A stretch of 64,000 bases of DNA. It comes from Gemmatimonadota bacterium (GTDB taxonomy: Bacteria > Gemmatimonadota > Gemmatimonadetes > Gemmatimonadales > Gemmatimonadaceae). Shown one piece after another: positions 16,653 to 24,669 of the stretch (position 1 is its first letter; every line of letters begins with the position of its first letter). The notes beneath the pieces were generated by a model, which saw only the letters and a program-made list of their open reading frames with translations, made no database searches and was not told the DNA's origin. The stretch is from contig JADKAQ010000004.1 of assembly GCA_016719105.1 (NCBI GenBank), forward strand, positions 310,001 through 374,000. Reading direction: 5' to 3'. Both the position numbers and the translations under genes were made by a program.

Positions 16653-18025
16653 GCGCTCCGCGATCGGATGCGCTCGTCTTCTTTGGTGTCACCGGCGACC
16701 TCGCGTACAAGAAGATCTTCCCTGCGCTCCACGCGATGGCGCGGCGTGGGGCGCTCGACGTCCCGGTCATCGGCGTGGCGTCGTCGGACTGGACCGTGGA
16801 GCAGCTGCGCGCGCGCGCCCATGCCAGCATCACAGAGTTTGGGGGTGGGGTCGACGAACGCGCCTTTGCGATCCTGAGCGACCACCTGCGCTACGTGCGC
16901 GGCAATTATCGCGAGGGCGCGACCTACGCGGCGTTGCACGAGGCCCTTGGCGGAGCCGAGCACCCGCTGCACTACCTCGCGGTCCCGCCGTCGCTCTTCG
17001 GCGACGTCGTGGAGGGGTTGGGGGCCTCCGGGTGTGCGGGCGAGGCGCGCGTCGTGGTCGAGAAGCCGTTCGGGCGCGACCTCGCGTCGGCGCAGGCCCT
17101 GAATGCCACGCTGCACCGGCAGTTCGGCGAGTCGGCGGTCTTCCGCATCGACCACTACCTCGGAAAGGAAGCGGTGCAGAACATCCTGTACTTCCGCTTC
17201 GCCAACGCCTTCCTCGAGCCCATCTGGAATCGCCACCACGTGGAGAACATCCAGATCACGATGGCGGAGTCGTTCGGCGTCTCCGGGCGGGGGAAGTTCT
17301 ATGAGGAGACCGGGGTCATTCGCGACGTGATCCAGAACCACCTGCTGCAGGTCGTTGGCTTCCTCACCATGGAGCCGCCGACGTCGGCGTACGCGGAGGC
17401 CATCCGCGACGAGCAGGCCAAGGTCCTGCGCTCGATCCCTCCGCTCGACCCGGGCCAGCTCGTCCTCGGCCAGTTCGATGGCTATCGACAGGAGGACGGC
17501 GTTGCCCCAGACTCGCGCGTCCCGACGTATGCCGCGATGCAGCTGCGCGTCGACTCGTGGCGATGGGCCGGTGTCCCGATCTTCGTGCGCGCCGGAAAGT
17601 CGCTGGCGCGTACCGCGACCGAGGTGGTCGTCGAGTTCCAGGCACCGCCGCGGGTCGTCTTCAAGGAGGCGCTCCCGGCCATGGGTAACTACGTGCGATT
17701 CCGGCTCGGTCCTCAGGTGTCGATTGCGTTGGGCGTCAGCGCGAAGAAGCCCGGGGAGGCGATGCGTGGCGAGCCCACCGAGCTGGCCCTCGTCCGCCCC
17801 AAGAGCGCCGACGAGATGGACGCGTACGAGCGACTCATCGGTGATGCGATGACGGGGGATGCGACGCTCTTTGCCCGGCAGGATGCGGTCGAGGCGGCGT
17901 GGGAGATCGTCGATCCTCTCATCAACACGCATGTCGAACCCGAGAATTACCAACCCGGCACCTGGGGGCCCGCGAGCGCCGCGCGCCTCACCGGCGCCAT
18001 CGGAGGATGGAACGACCCGCAATGA
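16649..18025 (+). CDS. zwf: Glucose-6-phosphate 1-dehydrogenase
   Basis: A 458-residue enzyme starting at GTG 16649, inside the end of gnd. Visible family motifs are the dinucleotide-binding VFFGVTGDLAYKKIFPAL (GxxGDLA), VVVEKPFGRDL and the active-site RIDHYLGKEAVQNI. It oxidises glucose-6-phosphate to the lactone and yields NAD(P)H. With pgl and gnd it completes the oxidative branch, which supplies ribulose-5-phosphate that phosphoribulokinase could also use. Confidence 0.95.
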   Translation: MSAPRSDALVFFGVTGDLAYKKIFPALHAMARRGALDVPVIGVASSDWTVEQLRARAHASITEFGGGVDERAFAILSDHLRYVRGNYREGATYAALHEALGGAEHPLHYLAVPPSLFGDVVEGLGASGCAGEARVVVEKPFGRDLASAQALNATLHRQFGESAVFRIDHYLGKEAVQNILYFRFANAFLEPIWNRHHVENIQITMAESFGVSGRGKFYEETGVIRDVIQNHLLQVVGFLTMEPPTSAYAEAIRDEQAKVLRSIPPLDPGQLVLGQFDGYRQEDGVAPDSRVPTYAAMQLRVDSWRWAGVPIFVRAGKSLARTATEVVVEFQAPPRVVFKEALPAMGNYVRFRLGPQVSIALGVSAKKPGEAMRGEPTELALVRPKSADEMDAYERLIGDAMTGDATLFARQDAVEAAWEIVDPLINTHVEPENYQPGTWGPASAARLTGAIGGWNDPQ

Positions 18026-18053
18026 CCGACCGTCAACGCCGGAGCACCGCCAG

Positions 18054-18740
18054 ATGAAAATCCTCGTCGTCGACGTGGGCGGCACGAACATCAAGGTCGC
18101 CGGGTCGTGGCGCCTCACCCCGGTCAAGATCCCATCGGGGCCGACCCTTACCGCCAGCCGCATGGTGAAGGCGGTGCAGGCGCTCACCGCCGAATGGGAG
18201 TACGACGTCATCTCCATCGGCCTCCCCGGGCCGGTCCGCGATGGGCGGTCGCTAAAGGAGCCGCACAACCTTGGTGGCGGCTGGCGGCGCATGGATTTCG
18301 GGCGTGCCTTCGGAAAGCCCGTTCGCATCGCCAACGACGCCGCCATGCAGGCGCTCGGCAGTTTCGAGGGAGGGCGTATGCTCTTCCTCGGACTCGGCAC
18401 CGGGCTGGGGAGCGCCATCGTCGACGAGGGGCGACTCGAACCGCTGGAGTTGGCGCACCTCCCCTATCGTCGCAACAAGACCTACGAGGACTACCTGGGG
18501 ACGCGCGGACTCAGGGCCTACGGGCGCAAGCGCTGGAGTCGCCACGTGGACGTCGTGACGGCGCTGCTTCGCGAGGCGCTGCTCTGCGACTACGTCGTCC
18601 TGGGCGGCGGCAACGTGAGCAAGCTGCGGCGGCTCCCTGCCCACACACGACGAGGTGGCAACACGCGGGCGGTGGAAGGGGGGCTCCGGCTCTGGGCGGC
18701 GGGCGACCATCCGATCGCCAAACGCCTCCCGGGGCGTTAG
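18054..18740 (+). CDS. ROK-family sugar kinase, polyphosphate-glucokinase-like
   Basis: This 228-residue protein begins with the phosphate-binding loop MKILVVDVGGTNIKVAGSW and has a ROK-like core: ISIGLPGPVRDG, IANDAAMQALGSF with the catalytic Asp, LFLGLGTGLGSAIV and YVVLGGGNVSKL. The zinc-binding CxCGxxGC loop of typical ROK proteins is missing, as in polyphosphate glucokinases. Ending the gnd-zwf operon fits glucose phosphorylation feeding zwf. Whether polyphosphate or ATP is the donor cannot be told. It ends inside a CGTTAGGC octamer. Confidence 0.8.
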   Translation: MKILVVDVGGTNIKVAGSWRLTPVKIPSGPTLTASRMVKAVQALTAEWEYDVISIGLPGPVRDGRSLKEPHNLGGGWRRMDFGRAFGKPVRIANDAAMQALGSFEGGRMLFLGLGTGLGSAIVDEGRLEPLELAHLPYRRNKTYEDYLGTRGLRAYGRKRWSRHVDVVTALLREALLCDYVVLGGGNVSKLRRLPAHTRRGGNTRAVEGGLRLWAAGDHPIAKRLPGR

Positions 18741-18959
18741 GCGTCGCGGGATTTCGTTAGGTTTCGCCAATGTTCGGCGGGCGAGGCCGCGTGGGGTGCC
18801 CGCCCCCCCGGCGCCCGCCGTCTCCCCGCGACCGAGCAGACTGGGGTCCGAACCATCGTAACCCGTGACTGGGCACGACCGTACGGCGTCCGGGATTAGT
18901 AGGTATCTTGTCGCCTGCGCCACCATGCGCGGCGCGGTCCGTCCCACACGGGAGAGGAG

Positions 18960-19928
18960 ATGTCTCGGCACGATTCGGTTCGTACGCGTCTGGAAGCGGG
19001 CGAGCGGCAGCGCCTCGACGACCTGCTCACCAAGTCGAGTCGTACATTCGCGCTGACGATCCCGCTCCTCCCCGAGCCCACGCGGCTCGAGGTGACGCTC
19101 GCGTATCTCCTCTTCCGGGTCGCCGACACGCTGGAGGACGCCACCCGCTGGTCCACCCCCCGCAAGCTGGCGGAGCTCGATGCCTTTGCGGCGCTGGTGG
19201 ACTCGCGCGATCCGATGCAGGCCTCCTCGCTCGCCCTGCAGTGGGGGGCCGAGCCGCCGCTCGATGAGCCCGGGTACCTGGAATTGCTGGGTGAGTTGCC
19301 CTTCGTGATGCGGGCGACGCGCACGCTCGCCCCTGATTCATGGGCCATCATCGCGCGTCATGCGGTACGGACGACGCGCGGGATGGCGACGTTCGTCTCG
19401 CGCGAGACGGACGGGCCGGTGCACCTGCGCGATCTCGCCGACCTGCGCGCGTACTGCTACACGGTGGCCGGGATCGTCGGCGAGATGCTCACGGAGCTCT
19501 TCCTCCTCGGGCGCAAGCAGCTGACGGCGATTGCCGGGGAGCTGCGCGCCGACGCCTCGGCCTTTGGCGAGGGGTTGCAGCTGGTGAACATCCTGAAAGA
19601 CGCCGACGCCGATGCGGCCGAGGGGCGTCGCTTCCTCCCGAGTGGTGCCGATCGCGCCGGGATCTTCCAGCTCGCCTTCGATGGGCTGGACGCGGCGTCC
19701 CGCTACTGCGCCCGCCTCGAGGCGGCTGGCGCCGAGCGCGGACTGCTGGCGTCGACCGCGCTGCCAATCGTCCTTGCCCGCGCCACGCTCGAGCGGGTGC
19801 AACGCCTGGGCCCCGGCGCCAAGCTGGGGCGTGCGCAGGTGGCGGCACTCGTCGCGCGCCTGCAGGGGGCGATTGCCATCGGCCGGTTGGGCGAGTTCGT
19901 CACCGAGGGGCAGACGGTTCGCTCGTAG
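18960..19928 (+). CDS. Squalene/phytoene synthase family protein
   Basis: A 322-residue trans-prenyl head-to-head synthase. The first Asp-rich site is RVADTLED (Asp56 and Asp60) and the second is NILKDADADAAEGRRFLP (about 210-227). YCYTVAGIVGEMLTELF (about 165-181) matches the YC...VAGxVG block of squalene synthases. It condenses two prenyl diphosphates to squalene, phytoene or a dehydrosqualene. No desaturase, Hpn or cyclase genes are nearby, so the product cannot be assigned. A GGGAG site precedes the ATG. Confidence 0.88.
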   Translation: MSRHDSVRTRLEAGERQRLDDLLTKSSRTFALTIPLLPEPTRLEVTLAYLLFRVADTLEDATRWSTPRKLAELDAFAALVDSRDPMQASSLALQWGAEPPLDEPGYLELLGELPFVMRATRTLAPDSWAIIARHAVRTTRGMATFVSRETDGPVHLRDLADLRAYCYTVAGIVGEMLTELFLLGRKQLTAIAGELRADASAFGEGLQLVNILKDADADAAEGRRFLPSGADRAGIFQLAFDGLDAASRYCARLEAAGAERGLLASTALPIVLARATLERVQRLGPGAKLGRAQVAALVARLQGAIAIGRLGEFVTEGQTVRS

Positions 19929-20004
19929 CGGGGGGCGGTGCGTCGGCGGGGTAGTCGTTAGGCACCGCCGATGCACCGGTCGATGACGAGCCTCCTGACG
20001 AGCC

Positions 20005-21999
20005 CTACGCCGGGCGTCCGCGCAGCGCGTCGATCGATGCCGCCAACTCGCCGGTATCTCGCACGCGGCAGAAGAGCGCGCGCCCGTCGCGGCGTCGCAG
20101 GTACAGTCCCGGGGTCCGGAGCCCGAGGGTGAGCGGCAGGCAGCGCCACAGCCGTCCCCCCAGCCAGACCTCGGCGAACGATGCCCGCCGGCACTCGAGG
20201 ATGTCGGATGTGGGAAAGACCACGGAGCGGTAGCTGAGATACTTGACGCGCACCTGGTCTTCGAAGACGAGGACCTTGCGCGGGATGTGCGCCCCGATGG
20301 CGACCACCACCGCGATGCTCAGCGCCAGGAGCACGACGTACATCCCCCATTGCAGGAGTGCACCGGGCAGTGGGAAGACGACTGCCTCGAGAAACGGGCG
20401 GGCGGCGGCGGCGAGGAAACGGGCGACCACCGCCGCGGTTCCCCCAACGATTAACAGCGAAACGGCGACGAGGGGGGCGTCGATGCGAATGCGCGCGACG
20501 TAGCGCAGCCGGCGCATCTCGGCGGGGCGCAGCATCATCCGACGCAGGAGAGCGACGACCCCCCAGGCCAACAGCGCGGCCATGGCGACCAGGACCAGCG
20601 GTGACAGAGCGAGCGGTCGAAACAGGCGCACGTTGTCGCCGCCGGTGGGGAACCGCTCGCGCAGCACCGCCGCCAGCTGCGCTGGCGTGACCTGCTCGTA
20701 CAGCGCGACCATGTCGGGCATCGTCCCCCCGCTCCCGGTCGCGAAGAAGAACGAGGCGGCGGCGTCGCTCATCGCGCGGGCACCGGTCGCCCCCAATCGG
20801 AATCGTTGCGCGATGGCGTCACGATCGGCCACGAAGGCGCTGTCGGCCTCCGCTCCAGCCCGGAGGCGCGTGACTTCCTCGTCGATCAAGACGCGTACGG
20901 CATCGAGGCGCGCGCCATCCGTCGCCGCGTAGAGCGTGACGACCGCCGCATCGCCCAGCATCGCCAGCTGCACGGACGGATGATACACGAGCTTGTCGGC
21001 CCCGTAGCGCAGGCGATCGTTCAGTCGCTTGTCGAGGAACTCGCGGAGGAACATGACGAGCACGCGGTCCCGAGACGACAGCGCGGCTCCGCGCAGCTGG
21101 CGCAGGTACCGCGCCTCCCGCTGCGGAGTCCAGATGGTGACGTCGCGAGGCTGTACCTGCACGACGCCGCGTGGCAGCGTCGCTGCCGGTCGCGCCGGCA
21201 GCCGGCCGAAGCGCTCGCTCACTGCGGTCCATGCTGAATCCGTCGACATCCCCCCGGCGATCACCAGCGTCATGTTCGAGGGGACATAGAAGCGCTGCAT
21301 GAAGTCCCGCACGTCGTCGGGCGTCGTGCGATTGAGGCTGCGGTACGGATAGAAGTCGCGATCGGCCACCGTCTCCAGCCCGAAATCGCGCATCCAGCTG
21401 CTGGCTCTGCGCAGGGATGGCGGATCGAGATAGAGGGCACGAATCCAGTCCACCGCGCGTCGCGGCGTGGCACCCATCTCGAGCAGGATCGGCGGTCGTT
21501 GCTGGTCGAGCAGCGCCTGGGAGATGGGACGTTCCTCGACGAGGCGGGCCATCCAGGCGATGGCCGCCGGGGCGTGCTGTGCAGGGATCGTGACCCGGAA
21601 GAGCGTGCGGTCGGCCGAGGTGTTGGCGGAGATCTTGCCGCCCAGCGACTCGACCTGCTGGTTGAGCGCCCGTTCGGAAAGCCCGGGGCGGTCGCCAAAG
21701 ACGAGGTGCTCCGCAAAGTGCGCGAGTTCCTCACGGCCGGCCGGATCGAGCGAGGAGCCCCCGCCGACGATGAGGGTCACGTCGACGCTCGGCTCGTCCA
21801 CGAAGCGCTTGAGCCAGACCTTGAGCCCGTTGGGGAGGGTCCTCGTCTCGATGCCGGCGAAGGCGTCCCCGCCCTGCGCGTCGAGGGGGGCGCAGGGGAG
21901 GGCGACTCCCAGGAGCAGGGAGGCAGACCAGCGGATGGCACGTCGCCACTGCGCCGCAGGCGGACGGAGGGTGTGGAACATCCGCGCGATGCGGCCCAT
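20005..21999 (-). CDS. M16 zinc peptidase with C-terminal membrane helices
   Basis: The ATG at 21999 has GGAGG about 6 bases upstream. The 664-residue protein has an N-terminal signal or anchor (about 24-42). An M16 peptidase domain follows with the inverted zinc motif HFAEH (94-98) and the second zinc Glu at 174, the usual spacing, and then the second M16 lobe (to about 480). Unusually the chain continues with three hydrophobic segments (LALSPLVLVAMAALLAWGVV; APLVAVSLLIVGGTAAVVA; MYVVLLALSIAVVVAIG) and a roughly 90-residue soluble tail resembling a small PH-like beta domain (VLVFEDQVRVKYLSYRSVVF). The active site is intact; targets are unknown. Confidence 0.8.
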   Translation of the reverse strand: MGRIARMFHTLRPPAAQWRRAIRWSASLLLGVALPCAPLDAQGGDAFAGIETRTLPNGLKVWLKRFVDEPSVDVTLIVGGGSSLDPAGREELAHFAEHLVFGDRPGLSERALNQQVESLGGKISANTSADRTLFRVTIPAQHAPAAIAWMARLVEERPISQALLDQQRPPILLEMGATPRRAVDWIRALYLDPPSLRRASSWMRDFGLETVADRDFYPYRSLNRTTPDDVRDFMQRFYVPSNMTLVIAGGMSTDSAWTAVSERFGRLPARPAATLPRGVVQVQPRDVTIWTPQREARYLRQLRGAALSSRDRVLVMFLREFLDKRLNDRLRYGADKLVYHPSVQLAMLGDAAVVTLYAATDGARLDAVRVLIDEEVTRLRAGAEADSAFVADRDAIAQRFRLGATGARAMSDAAASFFFATGSGGTMPDMVALYEQVTPAQLAAVLRERFPTGGDNVRLFRPLALSPLVLVAMAALLAWGVVALLRRMMLRPAEMRRLRYVARIRIDAPLVAVSLLIVGGTAAVVARFLAAAARPFLEAVVFPLPGALLQWGMYVVLLALSIAVVVAIGAHIPRKVLVFEDQVRVKYLSYRSVVFPTSDILECRRASFAEVWLGGRLWRCLPLTLGLRTPGLYLRRRDGRALFCRVRDTGELAASIDALRGRPA

Positions 22000-22619
22000 C
22001 GGTCCCTCCGGCCCGGGCGTGCCGTTGGGGCGCCGGGGGCGGAGGGCGTGGTGTCGCGGAGGGGGCGGGAGGTGAATCGGCGGGGTGCGCACGTCGGCGA
22101 AGCTCGCCCGTCCGGCATCGCAGGTCAAGGTGAGCGTGGTGATCTCGTTAGGTGGCCGTCGATCCCCTCTCGTGCCGTCCGGCCCACCGGGTCCGGCGGC
22201 GGGACGGGCGATGCCGGCGAGCGCGCGAGGTGTGCGGGTGAGGCGTGCGGGTGAGGCGGACGGGAGAGGCACGCGGGCGAGGCCCGTGGGATCAGGTCCT
22301 GGTGGCGAGACTGGTGCGCGAGGCGTGTGTGCAGCTGACGGCGGCAAAACGGGGTGCGCGGGTGATGCGCATCACATTGCGCGGCTCGCAGCGGCGAGTT
22401 GGGGAACGACACCTCGCAGGCGCGCGCTGCGGTGAGTATCGTTGGCGCAGCCGTCGCCCCGACGCGACGCGTCGGAGACCACCCGTCAGAGGATCACCAC
22501 ATGGATCGGCGCACCGACCCCGAAACGTCACCCGAGATGTTGCATGGAGTTGGTCCTTCCGGGATGCCGTGGCTGCGCCGGGCGCCGGCGTGGCCGGGCG
22601 TATCGGTGCCGAGGTGAAC
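22000..22619. other. Long divergent intergenic region
   Basis: About 620 bases separate the M16 peptidase and the methyltransferase genes. They contain the 13-base tandem repeat at 22232-22283 and one CGTTAGG motif. Open frames here lack ribosome sites and have arginine- and proline-rich, low-quality composition, so I call none of them. Confidence 0.4.
22232..22283. repeat. Tandem 13-base repeat, four units
   Basis: Units are GTGCGGGTGAGGC (22232-22244), an identical copy (22245-22257), GGACGGGAGAGGC (22258-22270) and ACGCGGGCGAGGC (22271-22283). Two copies are perfect and two have diverged. It lies in the divergent intergenic region. Confidence 0.8.
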
Positions 22620-23999
22620 GTGTCGCGACATCCGGCGTCGTATCGGGACCCGAGCGGGCACGTGTACATGCAGGACGGACGGGTCTTTCGCACCGTGCTC
22701 CCCGCGGGAGTGGCCGACTACGAGTTCGTGCGCGACAGCGGGCTGGCCCGGCGCCTCACCGAGCGCGGCTGGCTGATCGCGGCGACCGAGGTTCCCCGCG
22801 ATACCGTCCCTGTGGATGGCACGCCGCACGCCTACGTGCTCGAGCACCCGCGTCTCGCGGTCCAGTCGTATCCGTATGAGTGGTCGTTTCCGGCGCTCAA
22901 GGATGCCGCGTTGCTGCAGCTGGACATCCAGCTCGAGGCGCTGGCGGCCGGCGTGATGTTGAGCGATGCATCGGCCTACAACGTCATGTTCGATGGTCCC
23001 ACGCCGGTCTTCATCGACTATCTCTCGTTCCGGCGCTACCGCGAGGGCGAATTCTGGGCGGGGCACCGCCAGTTCTGCGAGCAGTACCTCAATCCGTTGC
23101 TCCTGACGGCGTATGCCGGCGTCCCCTTCCAGCCCTGGTACCGCGGCGCCATGGAGGGGATTCCGCCGGCCCTGCTGGCCAACGTCCTCCCTGTCAGGCG
23201 CAAATGGTCGTGGCGCGTGATGACGCACGTGATCCTGCAGGCCTCGATGGAGCGGCCCAATGCCAACGACAAGGCGGCCGCGGCGTCGAAGCTGCAGCTC
23301 CCGCTGGCGAGCCTGCGAAGCATGCTCGGCTCCCTGCGCAGCTGGATCGCCGAACTCCAGCCGTCACCCAACCGCCCGAGCATCTGGTCGGGCTATGCCT
23401 CGGACAACTCGTACACCACGCCGGAGGCGACGCTCAAGCGCGCGTTCGTGGAGCGCTTTGCAGCGGCGGAGCGCCCCAAGGTCCTGCTCGATATTGGGTG
23501 CAACACCGGCGACTACAGCGCGGTGGCGCTGCGGGCGGGTGCAGGCGCCGCGGTGGGGTGGGAGTCCGACGCCGGCGCGCTCGACGCTGCCTACCTGCGG
23601 GCCCGCAAGGACGGGCTTCGCTTCCTCCCGCTCTGGGGCGACGCGGTCAACCCCAGCCCGGGACAGGGGTGGGCCGGGAGCGAGCGCCAGAGCCTTCCCG
23701 CGCGCATGGAGGTGGACGCGGTGCTGGGATTGGCGCTCATCCACCACATGGCCATCGCCCGGAACGTTCCGCTTCCCGCTGTCCTGCACTGGTTGATCGA
23801 TCGCGCGCCTGCGGGCATCATCGAGTTTGTGCCGAAGTCCGATCCGATGGTGCAGCAGCTGCTGCGGCTGCGCGCCGACATCTTCGACGACTACGCCGAA
23901 GAACGGTTCCTGCACGTCCTGCAAGAGCGCGGCGAGATCGTGGAGAGCTGCCGACTGCCTACCTCCGGTCGCCTGTTGGCCTGGTACCGCCGTCACTAG
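22620..23999 (+). CDS. Class I SAM-dependent methyltransferase with N-terminal extension
   Basis: The GTG at 22620 is chosen because GAGG lies about 5 bases upstream; GTG at 22614 is an alternative. The product has about 459 residues. The N-terminal half (GHVYMQDGRVFRTV ... VFIDYLSFRRY) is conserved-looking but not a fold I can name; it ends in a region rich in aromatic residues. The C-terminal half is a Rossmann methyltransferase with the SAM motif LLDIGCNTGDYSAVALRAG followed by WESDAGALDAAY and VLGLALIHHMAI. It is followed by a short MYLD peptide gene and an alkaline-phosphatase-superfamily membrane protein, a set I associate with cell-surface modification. Confidence 0.75.
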   Translation: MSRHPASYRDPSGHVYMQDGRVFRTVLPAGVADYEFVRDSGLARRLTERGWLIAATEVPRDTVPVDGTPHAYVLEHPRLAVQSYPYEWSFPALKDAALLQLDIQLEALAAGVMLSDASAYNVMFDGPTPVFIDYLSFRRYREGEFWAGHRQFCEQYLNPLLLTAYAGVPFQPWYRGAMEGIPPALLANVLPVRRKWSWRVMTHVILQASMERPNANDKAAAASKLQLPLASLRSMLGSLRSWIAELQPSPNRPSIWSGYASDNSYTTPEATLKRAFVERFAAAERPKVLLDIGCNTGDYSAVALRAGAGAAVGWESDAGALDAAYLRARKDGLRFLPLWGDAVNPSPGQGWAGSERQSLPARMEVDAVLGLALIHHMAIARNVPLPAVLHWLIDRAPAGIIEFVPKSDPMVQQLLRLRADIFDDYAEERFLHVLQERGEIVESCRLPTSGRLLAWYRRH

Positions 24000-24443
24000 G
24001 CCGTCATCAGACAGGCCTCGGGCTGGAAAAGGGCCGTCGCCACGCTTCGGTCGCTCGTCCGCTGCTCGTCGGCGTCAGGTCGTGCGGTGGGGCGGACTCA
24101 TCGGCAGCCGGGGGCGCCAGAATCCGGCGCCCGTGGCTCGCCGAGTCCGGCGGTCGCCAGCACCGCGTTCGTCTGGCAGGTGCAACATGGTCTGCACCTG
24201 ACGGTGCGGGCGAGGCGCGCAGCTGACGGCCCCATCCGCTGGGCTCACGCACGGGATGGCGTGGCCGAACGACGAGCTGAGCCGTGCGCTGCGCGACAAG
24301 TGCCGCTGTGCAGGAGTGGTACTGGTCGAGGTCGCTACGTGTATGTGATCTGCGTGCTGGCACAACGGCCCCAGTGGTGACATGTTCCCGGTCCGCGTCG
24401 TGACGTGTTCGTGACCATGGTGTGGCACAACAGGGGTGGCGAG
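24000..24443. other. Non-coding gap with direct repeats
   Basis: No credible gene. It contains two near-identical 11-mers GTGACATGTTC (24377-24387) and GTGACGTGTTC (24400-24410), 23 bases apart, and two copies of TGGCACAAC (24358-24366 and 24423-24431), just upstream of the small peptide gene. These may be regulatory but match no consensus I can name. Confidence 0.4.
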
Positions 24444-24587
24444 ATGTATCTGGACCAGAACTCGGGTAGCATCCTCGTGCAGGCGATCGTTGGCGGCGCC
24501 GTCGGGATTGGCGCGATCGTGAAGCTGTATTGGTTCAAGCTGCGCACGTTTGGGCGTCGCGCGGAGGACTCGTCGCGCCAGGATTGA
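24444..24587 (+). CDS. Short MYLD-type membrane peptide (47 residues)
   Basis: The product begins MYLDQNSGSILVQAIVGG and continues with one hydrophobic helix ending VKLYWFKLRTF plus a short charged tail. Short proteins beginning MYLDPGTGS with one helix are familiar to me directly upstream of sulfatase/alkaline-phosphatase-superfamily membrane genes, which is exactly the arrangement here (82-base gap). Function is unknown; it may be a small subunit of the downstream enzyme. The earlier in-frame codons at 24405 are an unlikely start because the conserved part begins at 24444. Confidence 0.65.
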   Translation: MYLDQNSGSILVQAIVGGAVGIGAIVKLYWFKLRTFGRRAEDSSRQD

Positions 24588-24669
24588 ACGGCGTGCGACG
24601 AGCGACCGATGTAGCCCGGCCTCCTGAGCGCCGGCGCGGTGCCAAGCGCTTGCGGCTGACGGGCCGCAT

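Noticed and set aside
22399..22617. 72-codon frame upstream of the methyltransferase
   Set aside because: No ribosome site, unusual composition and no recognisable motif.
24358..24370. TGGCAC as a sigma-54 -24 element
   Set aside because: No TTGC follows at the required spacing in either copy.
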